A DNA stretch of 64,000 nt, taken from NCBI GenBank assembly GCA_963792875.1, contig CAWBXV010000005.1:186001-250000 (forward strand), written 5' to 3'. The translations under genes were made by a program, and so were the position numbers. This document shows positions 56,285-64,000 of this stretch, piece by piece. The DNA is from JAHEGP01 sp963792875. GTDB taxonomy: Bacteria; Pseudomonadota; Gammaproteobacteria; Pseudomonadales; JAHEGP01. The number at the start of each line of letters is the position of its first letter. The first letter of the stretch is position 1. The notes below the pieces were generated by a model that ran no database searches, was not told the origin of the DNA, and saw nothing but the letters and a program-made list of their open reading frames with translations.

Positions 56285-57364
56285 ATGACGCGTAAGTGCA
56301 ATTTCTGTGCGGGGCCGGCAGCGTTGCCGGAGGCGGTTTTGAGCAAGGCCCGGGATGAGCTGCTGGACTGGCAGGGCCGCGGGCTGTCGGTGATGGAGAT
56401 GAGCCATCGCAGCGACGAGTTCGTCGCCATCGCCGAGCGCGCGGAGCGCGATCTGCGGGATCTGCTCGACGTTTCCGACGATTACGCGGTGCTGTTCCTG
56501 CAGGGTGGCGCGACCCTGCAGTTCTCCGCGGTACCGCTGAACCTCTCGGCCGATAACGCGGTGGTCGATTATGTCAATTCCGGCCAGTGGTCCAAGAAGG
56601 CCATCGCGGAGGCGCAGCGCTACTGCCGGGTCAAGGTGGTCGCCAGCAGCGAGAGCGACAACTTCAGCTCCATGCCCGCCTTCGATCAGTGGCAGCTCAG
56701 CAGCGACGCCGCCTATCTGCACTACACGCCCAACGAGACCATCGGCGGGGTTGAGTGCTTCTGGGTGCCCGAGGTCGGGGTGCCGCTGGTGGCGGACATG
56801 TCCTCCACCATCCTGTCGCGCCCCATCGACGTCAGCGCCTATGGCGTCATCTACGCCGGTGCGCAGAAGAATATCGGCCCTGCCGGGCTGACGCTGGTGC
56901 TCGTGCGCCGCGATCTGCTGGGGCGGTCGCGCAGCTATACGCCCACGCTGATGGACTACCAGGCGCAGGCCAAAGAGGGCTCGATGCTGAATACGCCGCC
57001 GACGCTGGCCTGGTATCTCGCCGGCCTGGTGTTCGAATGGCTCAAGCAGCAGGGCGGCCTGGCGGCCATGGAGCGCATCAACCGCCGCAAGGCGGCCAGC
57101 CTCTACGCGGCCATCGACGGCAGCGATTTCTACAGCAACCCGGTGCGGCTGGAGGATCGCTCGCTGATGAACGTGCCCTTTACCCTGGCCGACCCCGGCC
57201 TCGACAAGGCGTTTCTGCAGGAGGCCGAGGCGGCGGGTCTGCTCAATCTCAAGGGGCATCGATCCGTGGGCGGCATGCGGGCCAGCATCTACAATGCCGT
57301 GTCGCAGGAGGCGGTCGAGCGCCTTATCAGCTTCATGCAGGACTTTGAGCGACGGCGCGGTTAG
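56285..57364 (+). CDS. serC: Phosphoserine aminotransferase
   Basis: A 359-residue PLP enzyme making 3-phosphoserine from 3-phosphohydroxypyruvate (and also acting in pyridoxine synthesis). NFCAGPAALPEAVL at 5-18 is the family start, the PLP-lysine is in YAGAQKNIGPAGL near residue 197, and HRSDEFV is near 40. It starts 51 bp after gyrA and precedes pheA by 5 bp. Confidence 0.95.
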   Translation: MTRKCNFCAGPAALPEAVLSKARDELLDWQGRGLSVMEMSHRSDEFVAIAERAERDLRDLLDVSDDYAVLFLQGGATLQFSAVPLNLSADNAVVDYVNSGQWSKKAIAEAQRYCRVKVVASSESDNFSSMPAFDQWQLSSDAAYLHYTPNETIGGVECFWVPEVGVPLVADMSSTILSRPIDVSAYGVIYAGAQKNIGPAGLTLVLVRRDLLGRSRSYTPTLMDYQAQAKEGSMLNTPPTLAWYLAGLVFEWLKQQGGLAAMERINRRKAASLYAAIDGSDFYSNPVRLEDRSLMNVPFTLADPGLDKAFLQEAEAAGLLNLKGHRSVGGMRASIYNAVSQEAVERLISFMQDFERRRG

Positions 57365-57369
57365 GGTGT

Positions 57370-58482
57370 ATGAGCGACTCCCCTGAACTCCTGCGACTGC
57401 GCGAGGAGATCGACCGGCTGGATCGCGAGATTCAGAGCCTGATCAACCGCCGCGCGGCCTGTGCCACCGAGGTCGCCGCGGTCAAGCAGCGCGAAGTCGC
57501 CGCGGGCGGCGCCAGCGGGCGGGGCGAGGTCGTGTTCTATCGCCCGGAGCGGGAGGCGCAGGTGCTGCGTCAGGTCATGGCCCGCAACCAGGGCCCCCTG
57601 GCCGACGTCACCATGGCGACGATATTCCGCGAGATCATGTCGGCCTGCCTGGCCCTGGAGCAACCCCTGCGGGTGGCCTATCTGGGGCCGGAGGGCACCT
57701 TTACCCAGGCCGCCGCGTTCAAGCACTTCGGCCATGCCGTGATCAGTCGGCCGCAGCAGACCATCGGCAACGTGTTTGCGCAGGTGGAGTCGGGTGAGAG
57801 CAGCTACGGCGTGGTGCCGGTGGAGAACTCCACCGAGGGCATGGTGAGCCACACGCTGGATCATTTCATCACCTCGCCCCTGCATATCTGTGGCGAGGTC
57901 GAGCTGAGGATTCAACTGCACCTGCTGGCCGGCGCCACCGCCAGCGCCGATGGCATCCAGACCATCTGCGCCCACCAGCAGGCCCTGGCGCAGTGCCGCA
58001 ACTGGCTCGACCGCAACTGGCCGGGGGTGCCGCGCGTCTCGGTCAGCAGCAATGGCGAGGCGGCCCGCATGGCCGCCGCGGACCCCACGGTGGCGGCGGT
58101 TGCGGGAGAGATGGCGGCTGAGCTTTATCACCTGCAGCGGCTGGCCGGAAATATCGAAGATTACGCCGACAACACCACGCGCTTTCTGATCCTCGGGCGC
58201 GAAAACGTGCCCCCCAGCGGGCGCGACAAGACCTCCATCGTGGTGTCGACGCACAACACACCGGGCGCGCTGTTTCATCTGCTGGAGCCCTTCGAGCGCG
58301 AAGGCGTCGGCCTGACCCGCATCGACACCCGGCCGTCGCGGACGCAGAACTGGGCCTACGTGTTCTTCATGGAATTCGAGGGGCATTTGCGGGACCCCCA
58401 CGTGCAGCGCATCATGAAGGACCTCGAACATCAGTCCGTGCTGCTGAAGCCGCTGGGGTCCTATCCGAAGGCCGTCATCTAG
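57370..58482 (+). CDS. pheA: Chorismate mutase/prephenate dehydratase
   Basis: A 370-residue bifunctional enzyme to phenylpyruvate. The chorismate mutase is residues 1-90 (LREEIDRLDREIQSLINRRAACA, then YRPEREAQVLR), the dehydratase about 98-275 (YLGPEGTFTQAAAFKHFG, VPVENSTEG, NTTRFLILG), and the C-terminal ACT domain for Phe feedback about 290-365 (PGALFHLLEPFEREGVGLTRIDTRPSR). The ACT motifs GALF and ESRP-like (here DTRPS) suggest allosteric control. Confidence 0.94.
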   Translation: MSDSPELLRLREEIDRLDREIQSLINRRAACATEVAAVKQREVAAGGASGRGEVVFYRPEREAQVLRQVMARNQGPLADVTMATIFREIMSACLALEQPLRVAYLGPEGTFTQAAAFKHFGHAVISRPQQTIGNVFAQVESGESSYGVVPVENSTEGMVSHTLDHFITSPLHICGEVELRIQLHLLAGATASADGIQTICAHQQALAQCRNWLDRNWPGVPRVSVSSNGEAARMAAADPTVAAVAGEMAAELYHLQRLAGNIEDYADNTTRFLILGRENVPPSGRDKTSIVVSTHNTPGALFHLLEPFEREGVGLTRIDTRPSRTQNWAYVFFMEFEGHLRDPHVQRIMKDLEHQSVLLKPLGSYPKAVI

Positions 58483-58516
58483 TGGCCACCGGCGCCGGTG
58501 GCCGTCGAGGACACGC

Positions 58517-59407
58517 ATGATCGAAAAGCTGGTAATACTGGGACTGGGCCTGATCGGCGGCTCGCTCGCCGCGGCCCTGCGCGAGCGGGGTCTGGTGTCG
58601 CGGGTGACGGCCTGGGGCAGGCGGGAGGAATCGCTGCGCCTGGGCTGCGAACTGGGCTGCATCGACGACTTCAGCCTCGACCTGGACGAGGCCATGGACG
58701 GCGCCAGCGTCGCCGTGATCGCCACGCCGACGCTGGTGGCGGAGCGCGTGCTGGCGTCGCTGCAGCCCTGGTTCGGCGGTGAGGTCATTCTCACCGATGT
58801 CGCCAGCGTCAAGGGCAATATGCTGGCCGCGGCGCGCCGCATCGGCGGCAGCGAGCCGGGCAATCTGGTGCTGGGGCATCCGATCGCGGGGTCCGAGGCC
58901 AGCGGCGTGGCGGCGGCGCGTGCCGATCTGTTCGTCAACCACCGGGTGATCCTGACCCCGACGGAGCGCACGGCGGCGGACGCCGTGGAGCAGGTGCGGC
59001 AGATGTGGGCCGCGGTGGGCGCCGAGGTGCTGTCCATGCCGGTCGACCGCCACGATCAGGTGCTGGCGGCTACCAGCCATCTGCCCCACGTGCTGGCCTA
59101 TACCCTGGTGGACGCGCTGGCGCAGCAGGACAGCACCGAGGATATCTTCCGCTTTGCCGCCGGCGGCTTTCGCGACTTTACCCGCATCGCCTCCAGTGAC
59201 CCCGTCATGTGGCACGATATCTCCCTGGCCAACCGCGACGCCCTGCTCGACATGATCGACGTGTTTCAGGCGCAGCTGACCGCGCTGCGCGGGGCCATCG
59301 CCTGCGGCGACGGCGATCGCATCCTTGAGCGTTACCGCAACGCCAAGGCCGCGCGCGACCGCTTTGCCGGGATGCTGCCGGTGCGCCCAGCGTCCGCGGG
59401 GGAATAG
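58517..59407 (+). CDS. tyrA: Prephenate dehydrogenase
   Basis: A 296-residue enzyme in tyrosine synthesis. NAD-binding GLGLIGGSLAAALRERG at 10-26, then GHPIAGSEASGV near residue 118-129, with the active-site His, and ATSHLPHVLAYTLVD near 185. It lacks the chorismate mutase fusion seen in enteric TyrA and is a stand-alone type. It follows pheA after a 34-bp gap where Pseudomonas has hisC2, and aroA is a separate gene 67 bp downstream. Confidence 0.92.
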   Translation: MIEKLVILGLGLIGGSLAAALRERGLVSRVTAWGRREESLRLGCELGCIDDFSLDLDEAMDGASVAVIATPTLVAERVLASLQPWFGGEVILTDVASVKGNMLAAARRIGGSEPGNLVLGHPIAGSEASGVAAARADLFVNHRVILTPTERTAADAVEQVRQMWAAVGAEVLSMPVDRHDQVLAATSHLPHVLAYTLVDALAQQDSTEDIFRFAAGGFRDFTRIASSDPVMWHDISLANRDALLDMIDVFQAQLTALRGAIACGDGDRILERYRNAKAARDRFAGMLPVRPASAGE

Positions 59408-59474
59408 CGCGCAGCGTGACTGACGGGCCCCGGGGGGCTGCCAGGGAATTATTCAGATCGAGAAGCAGAGGAAG

Positions 59475-60791
59475 ATGCCAGTGTTGAACTTTCGCATTTC
59501 GCCCGGGGGCGTGGTCCGCGGCCGTTGCCGGGTTCCCGGGGACAAGTCGATCTCGCACCGGGCCATCATGCTCGGCGCCCTGGCGACGGGCGAGACCCGC
59601 ATCCAGGGCTTCCTGGAGGGAGAGGACGCCCTGGCGACGCTGGAGGCGTTCCGCGCCATGGGCGTGCGCATCGAGGGGCCTGAGCGGGGCCGCGTGACCG
59701 TGCACGGCGTCGGCATGCGTGGTCTGCGGCCCCCTCCCGGCCCCATCGACCTGGGCAATTCCGGCACCTCGATGCGCCTGCTCTGCGGCCTGCTGGCGGC
59801 GCAGGACTTCGATGTCGAGTTGCGCGGCGACGCGTCGCTGTCGCGGCGCCCCATGGAGCGGGTCGCGCAGCCGCTGCGGCAGATGGGCGCCGCTCTGGAG
59901 ACGCGCGCCGGCGGCGTGCCGCCAGTGCTCATCAAGGGCGGCCAGCGGCTGCGGGGCATCGACTACGCGCTGCCCATGGCCAGCGCGCAGGTCAAGTCCT
60001 GCGTGCTGCTGGCCGGACTCTATGCCGAGGGCGAGACCGCGGTGACCGAGCCGGCGCCGACGCGCGATCACACGGAGCGCATGTTGCGGGGCTTCTCCTA
60101 TGCCGTCGCGGTGGATGGCGCACGCGTCAGCCTGACCGGCGGCGGCAGCCTGCGTGCTGCGGACATCGACGTGCCCGGCGACATCTCCTCAGCCGCCTTC
60201 TTTCTCGTCGCCGCCAGCATCGCCGAGGGATCCGATCTGACGCTGGAGCACGTCGGCATCAACCCCACGCGCACCGGCGTCATCGATATTCTGCGCCTCA
60301 TGGGGGCGGATATCGCCGTGCTCAACGAGCGCGAGTCCGGCGGCGAGCCGGTGGCCGACCTGCGCGTGCGCGCGGCGCCGCTGCAGGGCATCGCCATTCC
60401 GCCGGCGCTGGTGCCGCTGGCGATCGACGAGTTTCCTGCGATATTTGTTGCCGCGGCCTGCGCCGCGGGGGAAACTGTCCTGACCGGCGCCGAGGAGCTG
60501 CGGGTCAAGGAGAGCGACCGCATCCAGGTGATGGCCGATGGTCTGCGGGCGCTGGGGGTCGACGCGACGCCAACGGCGGACGGCATGCGCATTCGAGGCG
60601 GTCGCCTGGGCGGTGGCAGGGTGGTGAGCCACGGCGACCATCGCATCGCGATGGCGTTTGCCATGGCGGGGCTGCGCGCGCAGGCGGCCATCGACATCGA
60701 GGATTGCGCCAACGTCGCCACCTCGTTTCCGGGTTTTGTAGCACTGGCCGGGGATTGCGGGTTGTCGATTTCTCAAACGACAGCGGAATGA
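59475..60791 (+). CDS. aroA: 3-phosphoshikimate 1-carboxyvinyltransferase (EPSP synthase)
   Basis: A 438-residue enzyme of the shikimate pathway, target of glyphosate. GDKSISHRAIMLGALATGET near 21-40, with the phosphoenolpyruvate-binding Lys, and LGNSGTSMRLLCGLLAAQ near 94-111; PGDISSAAFFLVAA near 235 and ELRVKESDRIQVMADGL near 337-353. At the glyphosate-linked site the sequence reads GNSGTSMRL: Ala after G-N is Ser here and the canonical GNAGTxxRP differs, so it may be a class II-type enzyme. The cmk start overlaps its stop or follows within a few bases. Confidence 0.94.
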   Translation: MPVLNFRISPGGVVRGRCRVPGDKSISHRAIMLGALATGETRIQGFLEGEDALATLEAFRAMGVRIEGPERGRVTVHGVGMRGLRPPPGPIDLGNSGTSMRLLCGLLAAQDFDVELRGDASLSRRPMERVAQPLRQMGAALETRAGGVPPVLIKGGQRLRGIDYALPMASAQVKSCVLLAGLYAEGETAVTEPAPTRDHTERMLRGFSYAVAVDGARVSLTGGGSLRAADIDVPGDISSAAFFLVAASIAEGSDLTLEHVGINPTRTGVIDILRLMGADIAVLNERESGGEPVADLRVRAAPLQGIAIPPALVPLAIDEFPAIFVAAACAAGETVLTGAEELRVKESDRIQVMADGLRALGVDATPTADGMRIRGGRLGGGRVVSHGDHRIAMAFAMAGLRAQAAIDIEDCANVATSFPGFVALAGDCGLSISQTTAE

Positions 60792-60796
60792 TCATT

Positions 60797-61495
60797 ATGT
60801 CTGAGCAAGCTGCAGCCGGCGCGGCGCCGGTGATCACCATCGACGGCCCCAGCGGTTCCGGCAAGGGGACGGTCAGTCAGGCGCTGGCCAGCCGCCTGCG
60901 GTGGCATTTTCTCGACAGCGGGGCGCTCTATCGGCTGGTGGCGCTGGCGGGGCGTGAGGCCGGCGTATCCGCCGACGAGCCCGCTGAACTGGTCCGGCTG
61001 GCCGCAACATTGGACGTGGTGTTTGCGCCCTCCGACACGCTGGAGGCCGAGGTGCGCCTGGCCGGCGTCGATGTCAGCCGCGCCATCCGCGATGAGGCGA
61101 TCGGTGTGATGGCGTCCCGGGTCGCAGCCCTTGGCGCGGTGCGCGAGGCCCTGCTGGAACGGCAGCGCCGCTTCGCGGAGGCGCCCGGGCTGGTGGCCGA
61201 CGGCAGGGATATGGGTACGGTGGTTTTCCCTGCGGCGCCGCTCAAGGTGTTTCTCACCGCCAGCGCGCAGGAGCGCGCCGAACGCCGCTGTAAGCAGTTG
61301 AAAGATAAAGGGGAAAGTGTTAACCTCGCGCAGATTTTGGCGGACATAAAGGCGCGCGACGAAAGGGACAGCCAGCGGGCGGTGGCGCCGCTGAAGCCCG
61401 CCCCTGACGCGCTGGTGATCGACAGCACTCACCTTTCGATTGCGGAGGTGCAGCAGCGTATCCTGGAGGCGGCGGAGGCTCGCGGCCTGGTGTAG
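60797..61495 (+). CDS. cmk: Cytidylate kinase
   Basis: A 232-residue kinase that phosphorylates (d)CMP. P-loop GPSGSGKGT near residue 18-26; FLDSGALYR near 40; the NMP-binding insert and lid region (RRCKQLKDKGE, about 163-173; DERDSQR, about 190) are normal. The start may be ATG 60797 (MSEQAA) or ATG 60788 overlapping the aroA stop; I list the former because of its natural N-terminus. Confidence 0.9.
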   Translation: MSEQAAAGAAPVITIDGPSGSGKGTVSQALASRLRWHFLDSGALYRLVALAGREAGVSADEPAELVRLAATLDVVFAPSDTLEAEVRLAGVDVSRAIRDEAIGVMASRVAALGAVREALLERQRRFAEAPGLVADGRDMGTVVFPAAPLKVFLTASAQERAERRCKQLKDKGESVNLAQILADIKARDERDSQRAVAPLKPAPDALVIDSTHLSIAEVQQRILEAAEARGLV

Positions 61496-61685
61496 CGTAT
61501 TGCGCAGTGCTTGAACGCGACCGTGCAATGATGAGCAGTAACCCCCTCGGGGGTGGTAAGTGACCGGCATCGCGGCCTCTAACCAGCAATGCAGCGATGA
61601 CCGGAATGTTAACTGACCCACACCAGCTGGTTGTGTGGAGCGGGGGCTTCGTCCCTGCGTTACTCAATGACAGGTAGCAAAATTC
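61496..61685 (+). promoter_or_regulatory. Structured leader between cmk and rpsA
   Basis: The 190-bp spacer contains several hairpins: ACCCCC-TC-GGGGGT at 61541-61554, a CATCGC/GCGATG pair flanked by CCGG, and CCACAC / GTGTGG at 61618-61638 around ACCAGCTGGT. S1 is known to repress its own mRNA through a folded leader in E. coli; this leader could act in the same way (inference). No convincing -35/-10 pair was seen. Confidence 0.4.
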
Positions 61686-63374
61686 ATGAGCGAAAGCTTT
61701 GCTGACTTATTCGAAGAAAGTTTAAAAACCATCGACATGAAGCCCGGTTCCATCGTGACCGGCATCGTGGTCGACATCGATGACGACTGGGTGACGGTCC
61801 ATGCTGGCCTCAAATCCGAGGGCGTCATTCCCAGGAGCCAGTTCATCGACGAACTCGGCGAGTGCGAATTGGCCGTGGGCGATGAGGTTCAGGTCGCCCT
61901 CGAAGCCGTCGAAGATGGCTTCGGTGAGACCCGTCTGTCGAGGGAGAAGGCCAAGCGCGCCGAGTCCTGGATCGATCTGGAGAAATCCTACGAGGCAGAG
62001 GACGTGGTCGTCGGCCAGATCAGCGGCAAGGTCAAGGGCGGCTTCACCGTCGACATCAATACCATCAGAGCGTTCCTGCCCGGTTCTCTGGTCGACGTGC
62101 GCCCGGTTCGCGATACCGCTCACCTCGAGGGCAAGGACCTCGAGTTCAAGGTCATCAAGCTCGACCGCAAGCGCAACAACGTGGTGGTCAGCCGCCGCGC
62201 CGTGCTCGAACAGGCCAACAGCGCCGAGCGCGAAGAATTGCTGGCGAATCTTGCCGAGGGTGTCGTCATCAAAGGCATCGTCAAGAATCTCACCGACTAC
62301 GGGGCCTTCGTCGACCTCGGTGGCGTGGATGGCCTGCTGCACATCACCGATATGGCCTGGAAGCGCATCAAGCACCCCAGCGAAATCGTCAATGTGGGCG
62401 ATGAGATTGATGTGCGCGTGCTCAAATACGACCGGGAGCGCAACCGCGTGTCGCTGGGTCTCAAGCAGCTGGGCGCCGATCCCTGGGTCGAGATCAAGAA
62501 CCGCTACCCCGAGGGCAGCCGCATCAAGGCGATAGTGACCAACCTCACCGACTACGGCTGTTTTGCCGAAATCGAGGATGGCGTCGAAGGTCTGGTGCAC
62601 GTCTCCGAAATGGACTGGACCAACAAGAATATCCACCCCTCCAAGGTGATCCAGGTCGGCCAGGAGGTCGAGGTCATGGTGCTCGATATCGACGAAGAGC
62701 GCCGCCGCATCTCCCTGGGCATCAAGCAGTGCCTGCCCAACCCCTGGGATTCCTTCGGTCAGCAGTTTTCCAAGGGTGACCGCGTCAGGGGCACCATCAA
62801 GTCCATCACGGACTTCGGCATTTTCATCGGGCTGGAGGGCAACATCGACGGCCTGGTGCACCTGTCCGATATCTCCTGGCAGCAGGCTGGCGAGGAGGCG
62901 GTGCGCAACTACCGCAAGGGCGACGAGATCGAGACGGTCATACTGGCCATCGATCCGGAGCGTGAGCGCATTTCGCTGGGCGTCAAGCAGCTCGAAGACG
63001 ATCCGTTCTCAAACTATGTGGCGCAGCACGACAAGGGCTCCATCGTCAGCGGCACGATCAAGTCGGTCGACGCCAAGGCTGCCGTGGTGGTCTTGAGCGA
63101 TGAGGTGGAGGGCGTACTCAAGGCGTCCGAAATCAGTCGCGACAAGGTCGAAGATGCCCGCAACGTGCTCAGCGTGGGCGAAAAGATCGAAGTGAAGATC
63201 ATCAACGTCGATCGCAAGAATCGCACCATGAACCTCTCGATCAAGGCGAAGGACGTCGCCGACGAGAAAGAGGCGATCAAGTCGCTGCGCACCCGCGAGG
63301 AGAAAATAGCCCCCGCGACGCTGGGTGACCTGATCAAGGCCGAGATGGAAAACCAGGAGCAGAACTCCAACTGA
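61686..63374 (+). CDS. rpsA: 30S ribosomal protein S1
   Basis: A 562-residue protein with six S1 OB-fold repeats at about 21-87, 105-171, 192-260, 277-347, 364-434 and 451-520. Each has the VDLGGVDGLLHITD-like or VEGLVHVSE turn. It brings mRNA to the 30S subunit. N-terminal ESFADLFEESL is the typical S1 start that binds the ribosome. Length is normal (E. coli 557). Confidence 0.96.
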   Translation: MSESFADLFEESLKTIDMKPGSIVTGIVVDIDDDWVTVHAGLKSEGVIPRSQFIDELGECELAVGDEVQVALEAVEDGFGETRLSREKAKRAESWIDLEKSYEAEDVVVGQISGKVKGGFTVDINTIRAFLPGSLVDVRPVRDTAHLEGKDLEFKVIKLDRKRNNVVVSRRAVLEQANSAEREELLANLAEGVVIKGIVKNLTDYGAFVDLGGVDGLLHITDMAWKRIKHPSEIVNVGDEIDVRVLKYDRERNRVSLGLKQLGADPWVEIKNRYPEGSRIKAIVTNLTDYGCFAEIEDGVEGLVHVSEMDWTNKNIHPSKVIQVGQEVEVMVLDIDEERRRISLGIKQCLPNPWDSFGQQFSKGDRVRGTIKSITDFGIFIGLEGNIDGLVHLSDISWQQAGEEAVRNYRKGDEIETVILAIDPERERISLGVKQLEDDPFSNYVAQHDKGSIVSGTIKSVDAKAAVVVLSDEVEGVLKASEISRDKVEDARNVLSVGEKIEVKIINVDRKNRTMNLSIKAKDVADEKEAIKSLRTREEKIAPATLGDLIKAEMENQEQNSN

Positions 63375-63469
63375 GAGACCGTCCGCCTGACGCGGGAGTA
63401 CTGGTGGGGGAGCCGCCTCTGCCGCCCGCGCCGGGTTGGCCGGATGACAGTGGTCAATGAGGAGTGGCC

Positions 63470-63772
63470 GTGACGAAGTCAGAGCTGATTGAGCGCATCG
63501 CAGCCAAGCAGAGCCAATTGTCGGTCAAGGATGTCGAGCTGGCAGTCAAGAGCATACTCGACTATATGGCGGACGCCCTGGCAACCGGCGGTCGGATAGA
63601 GATCAGGGGGTTTGGCAGTTTCTCCCTGCACTATCGCAAGCCAAGGCGGGGCCGCAACCCCAAGACCGGGGAAACGGTGCAGCTCGAAGGCAAGCACGTG
63701 CCGCATTTCAAGCCGGGCAAGGAACTGCGCGAGCGGGTGAATGGCAGCCTGGTGGCGTTGACTCGCGGATGA
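63470..63772 (+). CDS. ihfB: Integration host factor beta subunit
   Basis: A 100-residue DNA-bending protein of the HU/IHF family. MTKSELIERIAAKQSQLSVKDVE N-terminus; RIEIRGFGSFSLHYRKPRRGRNPKTGE (about 43-70) is the arm that grips DNA, with the Pro in RNPKTG intercalating. GTG 63470 sits 5 nt after AGGAG; the GTG at 63464 overlaps that site, so 63470 is preferred. Confidence 0.93.
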   Translation: MTKSELIERIAAKQSQLSVKDVELAVKSILDYMADALATGGRIEIRGFGSFSLHYRKPRRGRNPKTGETVQLEGKHVPHFKPGKELRERVNGSLVALTRG

Positions 63773-63798
63773 CTTAACAGGATTGAACAAACTTTATG

Positions 63799-63835
63799 AA
63801 AGCGGTATGGTCATGGGATCATGCCGCTTTTTTTT
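63799..63835 (+). terminator. Intrinsic terminator after ihfB
   Basis: AAAGCGGTATGGT (63799-63811) pairs with ATCATGCCGCTTT (63818-63830), using G-T wobbles, followed by eight T. It separates ihfB from lapA. Confidence 0.75.
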
Positions 63836-63849
63836 ATCATGGGGAAATT

Positions 63850-64000
63850 ATGAATCACATACTAAAAAGAATCATTTTTGTGGTGGTATTGGTGGCGATT
63901 TTCGCGCTGGCCGTGGTCATCGCCCTCAAGAATACCGACCCGCTCACGTTCAACTTTCTGATGTTCAAGGTCAGCACCAGCGCGGCCAACGTGGTCATCG
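63850..64000 (+). CDS. lapA: LapA-domain membrane protein, truncated by window end
   Basis: The first 50 residues of a small inner-membrane protein: MNHILKRIIFVVVLVAIFALAV (helix 1), then ALKNTDPLTFNFLMFKV and the start of a second helix. The N-x-D/E-P-x-x-F-N loop between helices is typical of LapA/YciS, which controls lipopolysaccharide synthesis with LapB. The rest lies beyond 64000. In E. coli and Pseudomonas it follows ihfB or a neighbour. Confidence 0.85.
   Translation, partial: MNHILKRIIFVVVLVAIFALAVVIALKNTDPLTFNFLMFKVSTSAANVVI

Noticed and set aside
59475..60791. tyrA-aroA fusion as in Pseudomonas
   Set aside because: tyrA has its own stop at 59405-59407 and aroA has its own start 67 bp later; they are separate genes.

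Overview
The window is a 64-kb stretch of GC-rich bacterial chromosome made almost entirely of conserved housekeeping genes. Gene content and order point to a gammaproteobacterium related to the Pseudomonadales/Cellvibrionales, possibly a marine Halieaceae-type lineage. Two blocks support this: gltA (divergent) with sdhCDAB-sucAB-lpd-sucCD, and mtaD-ubiG-mupP-yciK diverging from gyrA-serC-pheA-tyrA-aroA-cmk-rpsA-ihfB-lapA. The taxonomic assignment is inference from synteny; there is no rRNA in the window. I saw no tRNA, rRNA, CRISPR array, prophage, insertion sequence or integrase.

Layout. 0.2-8.7 kb: PPi-dependent phosphofructokinase, an unknown membrane protein, a phospholipase-D-like lipoprotein, an SDR epimerase, a Ddn-like (F420-type) reductase, an HD-GYP response regulator, a DUF2721 protein and a secreted unknown. 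8.0-15.9 kb: a carboxylate-uptake module consisting of a DEDDh exonuclease, a cNMP/CBS/DUF294 protein, a small anchored unknown, a sodium:solute symporter with its DUF4212 partner, a DcaP-like porin and a divergent LuxR-type response regulator. 16-30.7 kb: nhaA, then the TCA-cycle block, in which citrate synthase is split by a one-base frameshift. 30.8-39.4 kb: htpG behind a clear heat-shock promoter, gpsA, sixA, a hydrolase, folE, prmB, aroC and an MFS transporter. 39.4-46 kb: a more mixed zone with three small unknown genes, a GcvR-like ACT protein, a second F420-type (PPOX) protein, pdxJ, a cyclophilin, an AT-richer GFA-family gene, an SH3 protein, a YciI-like protein and yciB. 46-53.4 kb: PHP exonuclease, yciO, scpA, scpB, rluB, and the minus-strand group yciK-mupP-ubiG-mtaD. 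53.6-64 kb: gyrA and the aromatic amino acid/cmk/rpsA/ihfB run, ending in a truncated lapA.

How they work together. Uptake of short carboxylates (porin, symporter, putative regulator) would feed the adjacent TCA cycle genes, and the shikimate-pathway genes (aroC, aroA, pheA, tyrA) lie in two places. I found no convincing wholly new system. The points most worth following up are the gltA frameshift, two F420-type reductases in a gammaproteobacterium, the nucleotidyltransferase/exonuclease pair attached to the symporter operon, several structured non-coding spacers, and an orphan gene with a good promoter at 40.0 kb.
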